This document shows, one piece after another, positions 1-9,950 of a stretch of 64,000 bases of DNA (position 1 is its first letter; each line of letters starts with the position of its first letter). This DNA comes from Bradyrhizobium sp. sGM-13 (lineage in GTDB: Bacteria > Pseudomonadota > Alphaproteobacteria > Rhizobiales > Xanthobacteraceae): the NCBI RefSeq assembly GCF_018398875.1, contig NZ_JAGWDK010000005.1, positions 62,001 to 126,000 on the forward strand, written 5' to 3'. The position numbers were made by a program, and so were the translations under genes. Below the pieces are notes generated by a model. That model was not told the origin of the DNA. It ran no database searches and saw nothing but the letters and a program-made list of their open reading frames with translations.

Positions 1-994
<994 letters not shown>

Positions 995-998
<4 letters not shown>

Positions 999-2332
999 GC
1001 CCGAAGAAACCCCGCGAGGCGACCAATCTCTTTGCTGCGGCAGGGATGGAGGAGGATGCGCCGCGTCCGCTTCCCGACCGGCTTCGCCCGCGCTCGCTCG
1101 CCGATGTCGTCGGACAGGACCACATCCTCGGTCCCGACGGCGCGCTGACGCGCATGCTGGAGACGCGCACGCTGGGCTCGCTGGTGTTCTGGGGACCGCC
1201 GGGCACCGGCAAGACCACGGTGGCGCGGCTGCTGGCGGATGCCACCGAACTGCATTTCGAGCAGATTTCGGCGGTATTTTCCGGCGTCGCCGATTTGAAG
1301 AAGGTCTTCGACGCGGCGCGCGCCCGTCGCGAAATGGGCAAGGGCACGCTGTTGTTCGTCGACGAGGTGCATCGTTTCAACCGCGCGCAGCAGGATTCCT
1401 TTCTACCTGTCATGGAAGACGGCACCGTCGTGCTGGTCGGCGCCACCACGGAAAACCCGTCATTCGAGCTCAACGCCGCGCTGCTATCTCGCGCGCGCGT
1501 GCTGGTGTTTCATTCGCTCGATGCCGCCGCGATCGAAAAGCTCTTTGCCCATGCCGAGAGGGTCGAGGGCCGAAAATTGCCGCTCGATGCCGAGGCGCGC
1601 GCCGTGCTGGTGCGGATGGCCGACGGCGACGGCCGTGCCGCGCTGACCTTGGTCGAAGAGGTCTGGCGCGCCGCGCGCAGGGACGAAATCTTCAATGCTG
1701 CGCAGTTGCAGGAGATTCTGCAGCGCCGGGCGCCGATCTACGACAAATCTGCCGATGGCCACTACAACCTGATTTCGGCGCTGCATAAGTCGGTGCGCGG
1801 CTCGGACCCCGACGCCGCGCTGTATTACCTTGCGCGCATGCTGGACGCCGGCGAGGACCCGCTGTTTTTGGCGCGGCGCGTCGTGCGCATGGCGGTGGAG
1901 GATATCGGGCTTGCCGATCCGCAGGCGCTGGTGATCTGCAATGCTGCCAAGGATGCCTTCGATTTTCTTGGGTCTCCCGAGGGCGAGCTCGCGATCGCGC
2001 AGGCCGTGATCTATCTCGCCACCGCGCCGAAATCGAATGCCGCCTACAAGGCCTTCGGCGCGGCGACGCGCACGGCGAAGGAGGGCGGGTCGCTGCTGCC
2101 GCCAAAACACATCCTCAATTCGCCGACAAAATTGATGAAGTCGGAAGGCTATGGCGCGGGCTATGAATACGACCACGACGCGCCGGACGCGTTCTCCGGA
2201 CAGGACTACTTTCCGGAAGCGCTGGGGCGGCAGACCTTCTACGATCCGCCCGATCGCGGCTTCGAGCGCGAGATTCGCAAGCGGCTGGATTACTGGGCCA
2301 AGATGCGTAAGGAACGGGACAAGCGCGAATGA
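995..2332 (+). CDS. rarA: Replication-associated recombination protein A (AAA+ ATPase)
   Basis: RarA (MgsA) is a cytosolic clamp-loader-like AAA+ ATPase that acts at stalled replication forks. The 445-residue product has the family's usual length. It shows Walker A GPPGTGKTT at residues 67-75, Walker B LLFVDEVHRFN about 45 residues later, a sensor-1 segment GATTENPSFELN and an arginine-finger region LLSRARV. The C-terminal half has the helical RarA tetramerisation domain, with ISALHKSVRGSDPDAALYYL and MAVEDIGLADP. The start overlaps the protease stop, and its own stop overlaps the next gene (ATGA), giving a tight three-gene operon. Family assignment is very secure. Confidence 0.97.
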
Positions 2333-3042
2333 ACAGTTTCGAGAATTGTCTGAGGCAGGCTATTCGGGCCGTCGCATGTGTAGTGATGCTGGCGTCGCCG
2401 CTTGCTGCCGCGGCTGACGGCGTCGAGGTGGCGCCGGGCGTGCAGGTGACAAAGCGAAGCTATACAGCGCCGACCAACGAGCAGCCGTTTTTCGGATTTG
2501 CGGTCAAGAATTCGGAGGAGAAGGCCGCCGATGAGAAATTCGTAAGCGCCATCATCGGCGCAACAGGCTCTCGCGAAAAAGCCTTTGACGAAATAACCCT
2601 GCGCGGTTGGAGGGCCGTCAACACCGGCAAGATACGTGAGGCCGCTCTGCGATTTAACCAGGCGTTTCTCATTTCACCGGAGCAGAGCGCCGTCTATCAC
2701 GGCCTCGCGGTGGTCGCGCAATTTCGCTTCAATGATCTCGATGCCGCCGATGAGCTGTTCAGGATCGCGCTCAAACAGCCCAATCCGGTGAAGGCGCTCA
2801 GGGCCGACTATGGCCGCATGTTGCTGATCGCAAAACGCCCGCGCGACGCGCAGCCCGTGCTGGAGCAGGCGGTCAAGGATGCGCCTAATTTCGGCGACGC
2901 CTGGACCAATCTCGCCATCGCGCGCTTCCAGAATGGTGACGCGGCGGCCTGCGCAGCGGCGGATGAAGCCGCCAGGAAGCGTCCGTCCAACAACTCCGGA
3001 GCCGACCTGACCATGGTGAGAAGCGCCGCGCAGTGCAAATAG
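2329..3042 (+). CDS. Exported tetratricopeptide-repeat protein
   Basis: A 237-residue protein with a hydrophobic signal peptide at about residues 14-31, cut near LAAAADG, so it is probably periplasmic. From about residue 85 onward helical pairs fit TPR motifs: an AALRFNQAFLISPEQSAVYHG-like stretch, a second repeat around FNDLDAADELFRIAL, and a third with DAPNFGDAWTNLAIARFQNG. TPR proteins are scaffolds, so no enzymatic role can be given. It overlaps rarA by four bases. Cotranscription with the envelope protease hints at an envelope function, but that is inference only. Confidence 0.85.
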   Translation: MNSFENCLRQAIRAVACVVMLASPLAAAADGVEVAPGVQVTKRSYTAPTNEQPFFGFAVKNSEEKAADEKFVSAIIGATGSREKAFDEITLRGWRAVNTGKIREAALRFNQAFLISPEQSAVYHGLAVVAQFRFNDLDAADELFRIALKQPNPVKALRADYGRMLLIAKRPRDAQPVLEQAVKDAPNFGDAWTNLAIARFQNGDAAACAAADEAARKRPSNNSGADLTMVRSAAQCK

Positions 3043-3060
3043 TGCCGGTGATCTTCCGCG

Positions 3061-3348
3061 TCAGCCGGACCTTACTTCGTAGACTCGAATGCTCGAAATG
3101 AAAGGGTTGCCTTGCGCCATCTTCTCGGCGTCGTCGAGGCTTGCCGCGTTGACGATTGTGAAGCCGGTGATGGAGTCGGGTCCGAGCGGAAGGTCCTTCG
3201 TTCCGCCTTTCGAGATTTCGCGACCATTGCCGAAGCCACCCATGTCCACGGTATGGGGCTTGGTTGCCTCGAACCACTTGCCCCAGGCGGCCATGATTTC
3301 TGGAGTGGGTTTTTCAAATCCGTAGTGCAACAGCACGAACTTCTTCAT
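3061..3348 (-). CDS. YCII-domain protein
   Basis: A 95-residue protein that fits a single YCII/DGPF-type ferredoxin-like domain: MKKFVLLHYGF at the N-terminus, a central GPDSITGF strand, then a DDAEKMAQGNPF helix and a final strand IRVYEV. Such domains form dimers; most have no known substrate. The start is supported by AGGAG six bases upstream of the ATG. The start overlaps the TfoX-domain gene (ATGA), making it the last gene of the HxlR-regulated leftward operon. Confidence 0.85.
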   Translation of the reverse strand: MKKFVLLHYGFEKPTPEIMAAWGKWFEATKPHTVDMGGFGNGREISKGGTKDLPLGPDSITGFTIVNAASLDDAEKMAQGNPFISSIRVYEVRSG

Positions 3349-3740
3349 ACTCGGCTCCTTTTCATCGATCGGGGCAATTGCTTTTTCTTTGGAGACGTCA
3401 CCTTCGGCGCGATTGCCTCGGCATATCGCAGCGAAAGATCGATCCAGGATGCGCGCTTCTCCGCGTCGGCCAGTAGCTCCTCTGGCAACCGAACATATTC
3501 ACGCATCGGCCGGCCCTTCATGGGCTCGAAAACCCGTTCGCCAAATTCGGCGCTGAACCGGGCGCGATCTTTCTCCGAGAGCCGCATGACGAAATCGTTC
3601 TGGTGCAGCCCGATAAACAGATTTCCGTTGGCGAAGGCCGCCGGGTAGCCGAACATCTTGCGGCGGGAGATATTGGCGCCTGGCGGAACCGACTTGTCGA
3701 ACAGGTCGATCAGCGACTGCGGTGATTTCGTCCAGACCAC
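3345..3740 (-). CDS. TfoX N-terminal-domain protein
   Basis: The 131-residue product carries the TfoX/Sxy N-terminal domain: RRKMFGYPAAFANGNLFIGL near residue 30, then a LSEKDRARF stretch, a GRPMREYVRLP turn and a basic Lys/Arg-rich tail. Despite the name, these single-domain proteins are not shown to be competence regulators. The frame is open further upstream, but I chose GTG at 3740-3738. It follows an 11-base gap after the HxlR stop, that gap contains GGAGGGG, and the upstream extension would overlap the regulator and resembles no family. It overlaps the YCII gene downstream. Confidence 0.85.
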   Translation of the reverse strand: MVWTKSPQSLIDLFDKSVPPGANISRRKMFGYPAAFANGNLFIGLHQNDFVMRLSEKDRARFSAEFGERVFEPMKGRPMREYVRLPEELLADAEKRASWIDLSLRYAEAIAPKVTSPKKKQLPRSMKRSRV

Positions 3741-3751
3741 CGGCCCCTCCG

Positions 3752-4432
3752 TCAGTTTGCAGCGGGCGTTAAGCGCCGGCGTTCCGCAAGGTCGAACAGA
3801 AGGGGAAGCTTGCGGACGAGGGCCATCGAGCCGCTCACGCTGGCGCGCTTCGCATCGATCGCGTCCTGCAGGGACACGCTCGTCCCGACAATCTGGAGCA
3901 TCGCGTCGAACGGAGCTTCCAGCGTTCCCTTGCAATCGGTGATGCCTCTCTCAATCGCCGTCCCGAAGCCGCCGCCCGCGACGGTGAAGCCTGCCGATTT
4001 CTTGCCATGGGTGACGACAAGCCCGATCCTGATTTCCGGCGCGGGGGAACGCTTTGCAATGGCGTCGAGGCCAAGCAGCACCCAATCCGGCTCGAACGTG
4101 TCGCCGGGCACCGGCGGGAACAGGAAGCGGCCGCCCCAGCGGATCAACTCCCGGATCGCGGGCTGAATTTCCCGACCGATCTCGGTCAATTCGTATACCT
4201 GCGCATTGGCCGGCGGCGGCAAGGCGGTCCGCCGTACGACGTTGCACTCGATCAGGGCGGTGAGGCGCGTTGTCAGCAAGGTGGGGCTCATGCCGTCAAG
4301 ATGATTCAGGAGATCGCCAAATCGCTTCGGCCCAAGAAGAAGCTCGCGGATGATCAGCAGAGTCCAACGCTCGCCGATGATCTCCGCCGCGCGGGCGAGT
4401 GCACAGAATTGCGGATAGTGAAGATTGCTCAT
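3752..4432 (-). CDS. HxlR-family transcriptional regulator with SCP2-like C-terminal domain
   Basis: A 226-residue regulator. Residues 1-95 are an HxlR-type winged helix: CALARAAEIIGERWTLLIIREL, then FGDLLNHLDGMSPTLLTTRL as recognition region and a wing ending at VYELTEIGREI. Residues about 115-210 resemble the sterol-carrier (SCP2-like) module found at the end of some HxlR proteins, which may sense a hydrophobic ligand (inference). Its start overlaps the stop of the upstream membrane-protein gene, and the TfoX gene follows after 11 bases. It is likely to autoregulate the operon through the dyads at 4906-4934. Confidence 0.92.
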   Translation of the reverse strand: MSNLHYPQFCALARAAEIIGERWTLLIIRELLLGPKRFGDLLNHLDGMSPTLLTTRLTALIECNVVRRTALPPPANAQVYELTEIGREIQPAIRELIRWGGRFLFPPVPGDTFEPDWVLLGLDAIAKRSPAPEIRIGLVVTHGKKSAGFTVAGGGFGTAIERGITDCKGTLEAPFDAMLQIVGTSVSLQDAIDAKRASVSGSMALVRKLPLLFDLAERRRLTPAAN

Positions 4433-4890
4433 GCAGTCGAGCTTGGTTCCTCCGCATCATGACGGTAGGCGAGGGCGATCAACGGCCCCACGACTGCGAA
4501 TTGCAGGATCGTGAACGCGGTTTCGAGCAGCACGTATTCCGGCACGGAAGCCATCACATGCTTGGCTGCGACCGCGAGCGTGGTGAACGACCATGACAGC
4601 AGGCCAGCGCCAAGTCCGTACAAGAGCCCGTCTTTCAGGAACGAGCCGCTACGTTGTGCAAATACGCGCGGGAACAACCACGAGAAAATCGCGCCCTGGA
4701 TGATCATCGAACCCAGCCCGAACGCGATCACCGGCTCGTCGCGATAGATCTGGAGCGCGTGGTACTTCTGCTCGAACAGGACGAGGTGCCAGACATAGGC
4801 GATCGGAAACGAGGGAAGCAGATAGGCGGCAAAGCCAAGCCAAAAGCCCCGGGCGCCGGTCGGACGGGCAACATCGGACGTTGCTGACAT
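4429..4890 (-). CDS. Integral membrane protein, first gene of the HxlR operon
   Basis: A 153-residue protein with four likely transmembrane segments: residues about 15-35 (FWLGFAAYLLPSFPIAYVW), 55-75 (VIAFGLGSMIIQGAIFSWLF), 90-110 (LLYGLGAGLLSWSFTTLAVA) and 120-145. I do not recognise a named family. It is first in the leftward operon and overlaps the HxlR gene (ATGA), so the regulator probably controls its own dose and this protein together. The start lies 16 bases downstream of the operator-like dyad cluster, which puts the dyads within the expected promoter region. Confidence 0.8.
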   Translation of the reverse strand: MSATSDVARPTGARGFWLGFAAYLLPSFPIAYVWHLVLFEQKYHALQIYRDEPVIAFGLGSMIIQGAIFSWLFPRVFAQRSGSFLKDGLLYGLGAGLLSWSFTTLAVAAKHVMASVPEYVLLETAFTILQFAVVGPLIALAYRHDAEEPSSTA

Positions 4891-4905
4891 CGGAATAGCT
4901 CCATC

Positions 4906-4934
4906 GTACTACATTTTCTATAGTACATACTATA
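4906..4934. promoter_or_regulatory. Nested operator-like inverted repeats before the HxlR operon
   Basis: Two perfect dyads overlap in an AT-rich patch inside GC-rich surroundings. The outer is GTACTA (4906-4911), nine bases, TAGTAC (4921-4926). The inner is TATAGTA, CA, TACTATA at 4919-4934. They lie 16-44 bases upstream of the first ATG of the leftward operon. Spaced GTAC/TACT-AGTA dyads resemble operators described for HxlR/YodB-type regulators. Assignment to the HxlR protein of this operon is inference. Confidence 0.6.
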
Positions 4935-5021
4935 AAATATGGAGTCAAAATATTCGTGGGCGGCAGCGTCGCCGTGCGGCGTTCCTGGGCGCGAGGCCGT
5001 AAATGCCCTTGATCTCTATCG

Positions 5022-5966
5022 CTATTTCCCCGTCCTCACGAAATCCAGGATCTGATCGGTCAGGCGCGTGTCGGCAGTGTTGATCGAATACACCTCCGAC
5101 ATGTGACTGTGCTGCGGCAACAGGATAGCGCGTGCGCATCCGGCGGCCCGTTTGCAGGTGGCCCGCTTCCCGAGATCGAGCTGCACCACGAATCCTTCCG
5201 GATCCAGTTCGGCGGCAACCATCATCAGCGGAATGTCGGTCGTTGCCAGACCTCTCGATGAGGATCGTTCGGCATAGCGCGCGGCATCGTCACCAAAATA
5301 GGCGCGCTGGGTATCGGCAAGCGGCATCGCGGTCAGGTCGTAAATGCCCGAGATCATGATCGCGCCGGCGATGCCGCCGCCCTTGATCTTGTGAAGTTCG
5401 GGATGCGAGACATAGGTCGCGACGTGAACCGCGCCGGCAGAGTGCCCCATCAGAAAGATGCGCGCGCCATTGCCGCCGCGCTCGCCGATCTTGTCCGCAA
5501 CCCACTGCACCGCGGTGGCCAGATCCTCGGCGCCCGCCGGCCAGGGCGCCTGCGGTGCGAGACGATAGGTCACGTTCACCCCGATAAAGCCGTTCTTCAC
5601 CGCCCACAGCATGATGTTGTCATAGAATGGGCTGGTCGGCGTCGTGCGCTTGTTGCCGCCTACATACGCGCCGGCATGCACATAGATCAGCACCGGCCGC
5701 GGAGATGCAGCCGTGTCCGGCATGAAGATATCGAGCAGATTGCGATCGGCCGGACCGTATTTGACGTCCCGCTCGAACTTGACGCCTTGATATGGCTCTT
5801 TTTCCTGCAGCGGCGCATACAGCGCGAAGGTCCTGGGCGGATCGATGACGCGGCCGAGTTCCAACAGTGCCTGCGCGATATGCTCCGGCATCGGGCTCCG
5901 CTGCGCTTCGGCCGCGTTCGCGAACATTGCCGCCACAACGATCAACGCCAATCTTGATAAGGCCAT
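5022..5966 (-). CDS. Exported alpha/beta-hydrolase (esterase/lipase-like)
   Basis: A 314-residue serine hydrolase of the BD-FAE/carboxylesterase-like group. Residues 1-21 are a signal peptide ending NAAEA, so it probably acts in the periplasm. The nucleophile elbow is GHSAG at about residue 174. The oxyanion segment reads VYVHAGAYVGG, where many relatives have HGGG. Candidate acid and base residues are the Asp of AAELDPEGF and the His of LLPQHSHMSE near the C-terminus. GGAAG five bases upstream supports the ATG. It is transcribed alone, leftward. The substrate is unknown. Confidence 0.9.
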   Translation of the reverse strand: MALSRLALIVVAAMFANAAEAQRSPMPEHIAQALLELGRVIDPPRTFALYAPLQEKEPYQGVKFERDVKYGPADRNLLDIFMPDTAASPRPVLIYVHAGAYVGGNKRTTPTSPFYDNIMLWAVKNGFIGVNVTYRLAPQAPWPAGAEDLATAVQWVADKIGERGGNGARIFLMGHSAGAVHVATYVSHPELHKIKGGGIAGAIMISGIYDLTAMPLADTQRAYFGDDAARYAERSSSRGLATTDIPLMMVAAELDPEGFVVQLDLGKRATCKRAAGCARAILLPQHSHMSEVYSINTADTRLTDQILDFVRTGK

Positions 5967-6094
5967 CCGGGCTTCCCACGCATCGTCGAAATTGGCCTAG
6001 TTTGGCCGATCCGGCGCGGGATTGGCACCGAATTCACCGTGACGATCCGCTGCATTTGCGCTAGGCAACGATCTACCCCTTGGAGCGAAACCAG

Positions 6095-7297
6095 ATGAGC
6101 CGCCGCGACCGAAAACCGCTAGCCAAGTCGCGTACATCAGGCGACCGTCCCAGGGGAGCCACGCCCTTCCGCAGCAAGAAGCCTGGCGACCGGCCGCAGG
6201 GCACCCGTCCGGGCGGCAAGCCTGCGCGGTTTGCCGAACCGCGCCGTGAGAAGCCGGCTTTCGTGGTGGCAGAGCCCGAAAAGACCAAGGCAGAAGTTCC
6301 GCTGCCGACCAAGGTTCAGACCGTCGTCGTCACCGCCGACGAAAACAACATGCGCGTTGACCGCTTCCTCGAGGCGCGCTTTCCCGGCCTGTCGTTCTCC
6401 CACATCCAGCGCATCGTTCGGAAGGGCGAGTTGCGCGTCAACGGCAAGCGCGCCGACAGCAAGGACCGGCTCGAAGAAGGCCAGAGCGTTCGCATTCCGC
6501 CGCTGCGGCTCGATGCGCCGAAGGGAACGGGTCCTCTCTCTGAAGCCGCGACCAAGACGCTGCAGGCCCTGAAGGAGATGACGCTTTACGAAGATGCCGA
6601 CGTCGTGGTGCTGAACAAGCCGGCGGGGCTGGCGGTGCAAGGCGGCTCCGGCATCACGCGCAATGTCGACCAAATGCTGGAGGTGATGCGCGACGCCAAG
6701 GGGCAGAAGCCGCGGCTGGTGCATCGGCTCGACAGGGAAACGTCGGGCTGTCTTCTGGTCGCCAAGACGCGATTCGCCGCCACCGCACTGACCGGCTCGT
6801 TCCGCCACCGCTCCGCGCGCAAGATTTACTGGGCGCTGGTGGCGGGCGTGCCGAAGCCGAAGCAGGGCCGCATCTCGACCTATCTCGCCAAGGAGGAGAG
6901 CGAGGAGGACAGTATCATGCGGGTCGCAAAACATGGCGACGAGGGCGCGAGCCACGCGGTGACGTACTACGCCGTGGTCGAGACCTCGGCGCAGAAGCTC
7001 GCCTGGGTGTCGCTGAAGCCGGTTACCGGGCGAACCCACCAGTTGCGCGCCCACATGGCGCATATCGATCACGCCATCGTCGGCGATCCCAAATATTTCA
7101 ACAAGGAAAACTGGGATCTGCCGGGCGGCCTGCAGAACCGGCTCCATCTTCTGGCGCGGCGGCTCGTGATCCCGCATCCGCGCGGCGGCGTGATCGATGT
7201 CAGCGCGCCGCTGCCGCCGCACATGCTGCAATCCTGGAATCTGCTCGGGCTGGAGCACGACCGGTTCGATCCGATCGAGAACGCACCGGAGGAGTAA
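6095..7297 (+). CDS. RluA-family 23S rRNA pseudouridine synthase (RluC/RluD-like)
   Basis: This enzyme converts specific uridines of 23S rRNA to pseudouridine. The 400-residue product starts with about 70 basic, disordered residues rich in Arg, Lys and Pro. An S4 RNA-binding domain follows at about 85-145 (MRVDRFLEARFPG, GELRVNGKRAD), then the catalytic domain with the hallmark HRLDRETSGCLL (catalytic Asp) and later VTGRTHQLRAHMAHI. I chose ATG at 6095, preceded by GGAGCG, over a TTG 15 bases earlier. The S4 plus synthase layout fits RluC/RluD; RluC is the likelier, but not certain. Confidence 0.93.
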   Translation: MSRRDRKPLAKSRTSGDRPRGATPFRSKKPGDRPQGTRPGGKPARFAEPRREKPAFVVAEPEKTKAEVPLPTKVQTVVVTADENNMRVDRFLEARFPGLSFSHIQRIVRKGELRVNGKRADSKDRLEEGQSVRIPPLRLDAPKGTGPLSEAATKTLQALKEMTLYEDADVVVLNKPAGLAVQGGSGITRNVDQMLEVMRDAKGQKPRLVHRLDRETSGCLLVAKTRFAATALTGSFRHRSARKIYWALVAGVPKPKQGRISTYLAKEESEEDSIMRVAKHGDEGASHAVTYYAVVETSAQKLAWVSLKPVTGRTHQLRAHMAHIDHAIVGDPKYFNKENWDLPGGLQNRLHLLARRLVIPHPRGGVIDVSAPLPPHMLQSWNLLGLEHDRFDPIENAPEE

Positions 7298-7311
7298 CAG
7301 CGACGGCGATC

Positions 7312-7352
7312 GTCATTCCGGGGCTCGCGACTTCGTCGCGACCCGGAATGAC
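7312..7352. repeat. Intergenic palindrome (GTCATTCCGG type)
   Basis: Arms GTCATTCCGG and CCGGAATGAC (perfect, 10 bp) enclose an inner stem TCGCGAC/GTCGCGA, giving a 41-base hairpin between the pseudouridine synthase and ATP12 genes. It is one of about ten long intergenic palindromes in this window. It may act as a terminator or mRNA-end stabiliser; nothing in the sequence proves either. The rest of the 7298-7515 spacer shows nothing recognisable. Confidence 0.7.
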
Positions 7353-7515
7353 GCAACGGAACCTGGATCTCGAGAACCCGCATTTCCGGCGAGCGGAACT
7401 TCAGCCGTCAGAACCAGCATCGCAGCTTGCTGGCCTAACTTCCTCATCGCCTTTATTTGCATCCGCCGGCATCGTATTGTCGGGATTGGATTATCACCGA
7501 CCTGCTGGAAGCCGC

Positions 7516-8289
7516 ATGCGCGAACTATTCGATGAAGTTGCCGGACAGTCTCCGCTCGATCCGACGGAAGCAGTGCGCCGCGCCACGCGCGCGCCCCAGC
7601 GCAAGCGCATCTACAAGGAAGCCAGCGTAGCACCGGCCGATGGCGGGTTTGCGGTGACGCTGGATGGCAAGCCGATCCGCACGCCTTCCGGCCGCCAGGT
7701 CATAGCGCCGGCAACCAGCATTGCCGAGCACATCGCCGCCGAATGGAATGCGCAAGGCGAGACCATCGATCCCCTTACGATGCCGCTGACGCGCTTCGCC
7801 AATTCTGTCGCCGAGGTCGCCGATCGCGTCGATGCCGTCGCCGACGATGTCGAAAAATACCTCGGCTCCGACTTGCTGTTCTACCGCGCCGGCCATCCCG
7901 AGGCGCTGGTCGCGCGGGAAGCCGCGCATTGGGACCCGGTGCTGTCATGGGCCGCGAACGAACTCGGGGCTCATTTCATCCTGTCCGAGGGGATTGTGCA
8001 TGTGACCCAGCCGGAGCAGGCGATCAAGGCCGCCCGTAGTGTGTTTCCGGCCGACCCTTGGGCCGTGGCGGCGCTGCATGTGGTGACGACGTTGACAGGC
8101 TCCGCGCTACTGGCGTTGGCGTTGCTGCGCGGGGCCCTCGATTCCGACCAGGTTTGGGCGGCCGCCCATGTCGATGACGACTGGAACGCCGAGAAATGGG
8201 GCGTGGACGAGGAGGTGGCCGCTCGCCGGGCCGCCCGGCTGGTCGATTTCCGCGCCGCGGTGACCATTCTGGACGCCCTGAAGGCCTAA
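7516..8289 (+). CDS. ATP12-family F1-ATPase assembly chaperone
   Basis: ATP12 binds the free F1 alpha subunit during ATP synthase assembly; alphaproteobacteria carry the ancestor of the mitochondrial protein. The product has 257 residues, with RIYKEASVAPADGGFAVTLDG and the strongly conserved LDGKPIRTPSG near residue 50, IAAEWNAQG, then a helical C-terminal domain. The frame is open 56 codons further upstream, but that stretch runs through the palindrome and resembles nothing. ATG at 7516 has TGGAAG just upstream and matches the expected N-terminus MRELFDE. It sits downstream of the rRNA pseudouridine synthase, a common neighbour in related genomes. Confidence 0.92.
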   Translation: MRELFDEVAGQSPLDPTEAVRRATRAPQRKRIYKEASVAPADGGFAVTLDGKPIRTPSGRQVIAPATSIAEHIAAEWNAQGETIDPLTMPLTRFANSVAEVADRVDAVADDVEKYLGSDLLFYRAGHPEALVAREAAHWDPVLSWAANELGAHFILSEGIVHVTQPEQAIKAARSVFPADPWAVAALHVVTTLTGSALLALALLRGALDSDQVWAAAHVDDDWNAEKWGVDEEVAARRAARLVDFRAAVTILDALKA

Positions 8290-8303
8290 GCGCCTGCTGC
8301 CGG

Positions 8304-8319
8304 TTAAGGAGAGGTTTAC
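8304..8319 (+). promoter_or_regulatory. Near-consensus CtrA box before the FliK-like gene
   Basis: TTAA (8304-8307), seven bases, TTTAC (8315-8319): the CtrA pattern TTAA-N7-TTAAC with one mismatch. It lies about 42-57 bases before the ATG of the FliK-like gene. CtrA controls many flagellar genes in alphaproteobacteria, which fits the neighbour. Binding is inferred. Confidence 0.45.
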
Positions 8320-8360
8320 GGCGGCGGGGTAGGCTTCGGGCTTGGCCGAGACCTCACACT

Positions 8361-9950
8361 ATGGCGATTTCCATCAATCCCGTTCTCCCGGTGCTATCAG
8401 CCCAAGAAGCTGGCAGCGTGGCGCCCGAACTGGTGCTGCAGCCCGGCAGCGTGGTCAACGCCCAGGTGCTGAAAGTACTCTCCGCCGATCTCGTGCGCAT
8501 TGCGATCGCCAGCCTCTCGATCGACGCGGCCACGGAAATTCCGCTGCAGCAAGGCCAGAACCTGCAGCTTGCGGTATCGCAGACCAAGGACGGCATCCGC
8601 CTGGCCGTGGTCGGGCAGGGCAGTGATGCCGCCGGGGCATCCGCCGACGCCGTCACCTTATCATCAGATGCGCTGGCCGATGTGGCCGTCAATCGGCCGG
8701 CCATCGTGTCGGCGAAGAACGTGCTGACGCCGCTGGAGCGCGCGGCCGTCTCCGCCGTCGCCCAAGCCGCGGCGACCGAACAGGACAGCCTGGCGCCGCT
8801 GTTTGCCAATCTGGGCGCGGCGATTTCGTCCAGCAATCTGCCGCCGAAATTGCAAGCGGCGATCGCGCAGGTGCTGGCGCAACAGACCAGTCTCGATCAG
8901 AACCTCGACGGCGCCGACATCAAGACGGCATTCCAGAAGTCCGGAATCTTCCTCGAAGCGTCGCTGGCGTCGGGCTCAGTCCCCCCAAGCGGCGTACCCG
9001 ATCTCAAGGCCGCGCTGATCGTGCTGCGTCAGACACTGCAGTCGGCGCTCGGCGTCAATTCGACGACCGCCTCGCCGGCGACACCGGCCGGGGCGCAACA
9101 AGCTGCGCCGCCACAGGCCGCTGCGAGCCTTGCGCCGTCCTTGTCGCCCAACCTCGATGTGCCGGAAATCCTGCTGCCGCAGGCGCGATTGCTTGCAGCC
9201 GAAAATCTTGCGCTGCCGGTCCATGCCACCCGAAGCGCGCTGGCCGCCCCGCCTGATGCCCGCGCTACGCTGAAGCTGCTGCAGGAAGCGCTGCAGGAAC
9301 TCGGTGTTCCAATCAGGAGTGCCACAGCCACGCCGAAGGACGTTCGGGGCGGCGACGTCACCTTCCATACCAACACCCCGCCGCCGCCCATCCGCGGCGG
9401 ACTGCCGGCCGCACAGCCGATGGCTTCGCCCACCATCGCGCCGCATGCGCCGCTCGAGGCGACCGCGCATCATCTGCTCGATGATACCGATGCCGCGATT
9501 GCGCGGCAGACGCTGCTGCAGGTCGCCTCCTTGCCGGACCGCATCGATCATGCGGGGCCAAAAGCCGACGTCGCGGCGCCACGCTGGAATTTCGAAATTC
9601 CCTTCGTGACGCCGCAGGGCACCGCGATGGCGCAGTTCGAGATTTCCCGCGATGGCGGCAGCGAGGCCGTCGAGGCGGTCAAGCGGGTGTGGCGCGCGCG
9701 ATTTTCCCTCGATGTCGAGCCGGCCGGTCCGGTTCACGCGCTGATATCGCTGACCGGCGACAAAACTTCAGTGCGGCTCTGGGCGGAGCGGCCCGCGACC
9801 GCAGAGCAACTGCGCGCCGGGACATCGCAATTGAGCGAGGCGCTCAGCCGGGCCGACTTGCAGCCCGGCGATATCGTGATCCGCGACGGCGCGCCGCCGC
9901 AGACCGCGCCCGCCGCCCGTGCCGGTCATTTTCTGGATCGCGCGCTATGA
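8361..9950 (+). CDS. FliK-like flagellar/secretion hook-length control domain protein
   Basis: A 529-residue protein with a low-complexity Ala/Pro/Gln-rich middle and a folded C-terminus. Residues about 410-510 ([19 protein letters not shown], then [36 protein letters not shown]) fit the Flg_hook domain of FliK, which measures hook or needle length and switches export specificity. The overlapping downstream gene encodes an FlhB C-terminal domain, the known partner of FliK. I chose the ATG at 8361 because the upstream extension is Arg-rich and overlaps ATP12. No other flagellar gene is present here, so the pair may be a detached module. Family fairly sure; exact role inferred. Confidence 0.8.
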   Translation: MAISINPVLPVLSAQEAGSVAPELVLQPGSVVNAQVLKVLSADLVRIAIASLSIDAATEIPLQQGQNLQLAVSQTKDGIRLAVVGQGSDAAGASADAVTLSSDALADVAVNRPAIVSAKNVLTPLERAAVSAVAQAAATEQDSLAPLFANLGAAISSSNLPPKLQAAIAQVLAQQTSLDQNLDGADIKTAFQKSGIFLEASLASGSVPPSGVPDLKAALIVLRQTLQSALGVNSTTASPATPAGAQQAAPPQAAASLAPSLSPNLDVPEILLPQARLLAAENLALPVHATRSALAAPPDARATLKLLQEALQELGVPIRSATATPKDVRGGDVTFHTNTPPPPIRGGLPAAQPMASPTIAPHAPLEATAHHLLDDTDAAIARQTLLQVASLPDRIDHAGPKADVAAPRWNFEIPFVTPQGTAMAQFEISRDGGSEAVEAVKRVWRARFSLDVEPAGPVHALISLTGDKTSVRLWAERPATAEQLRAGTSQLSEALSRADLQPGDIVIRDGAPPQTAPAARAGHFLDRAL

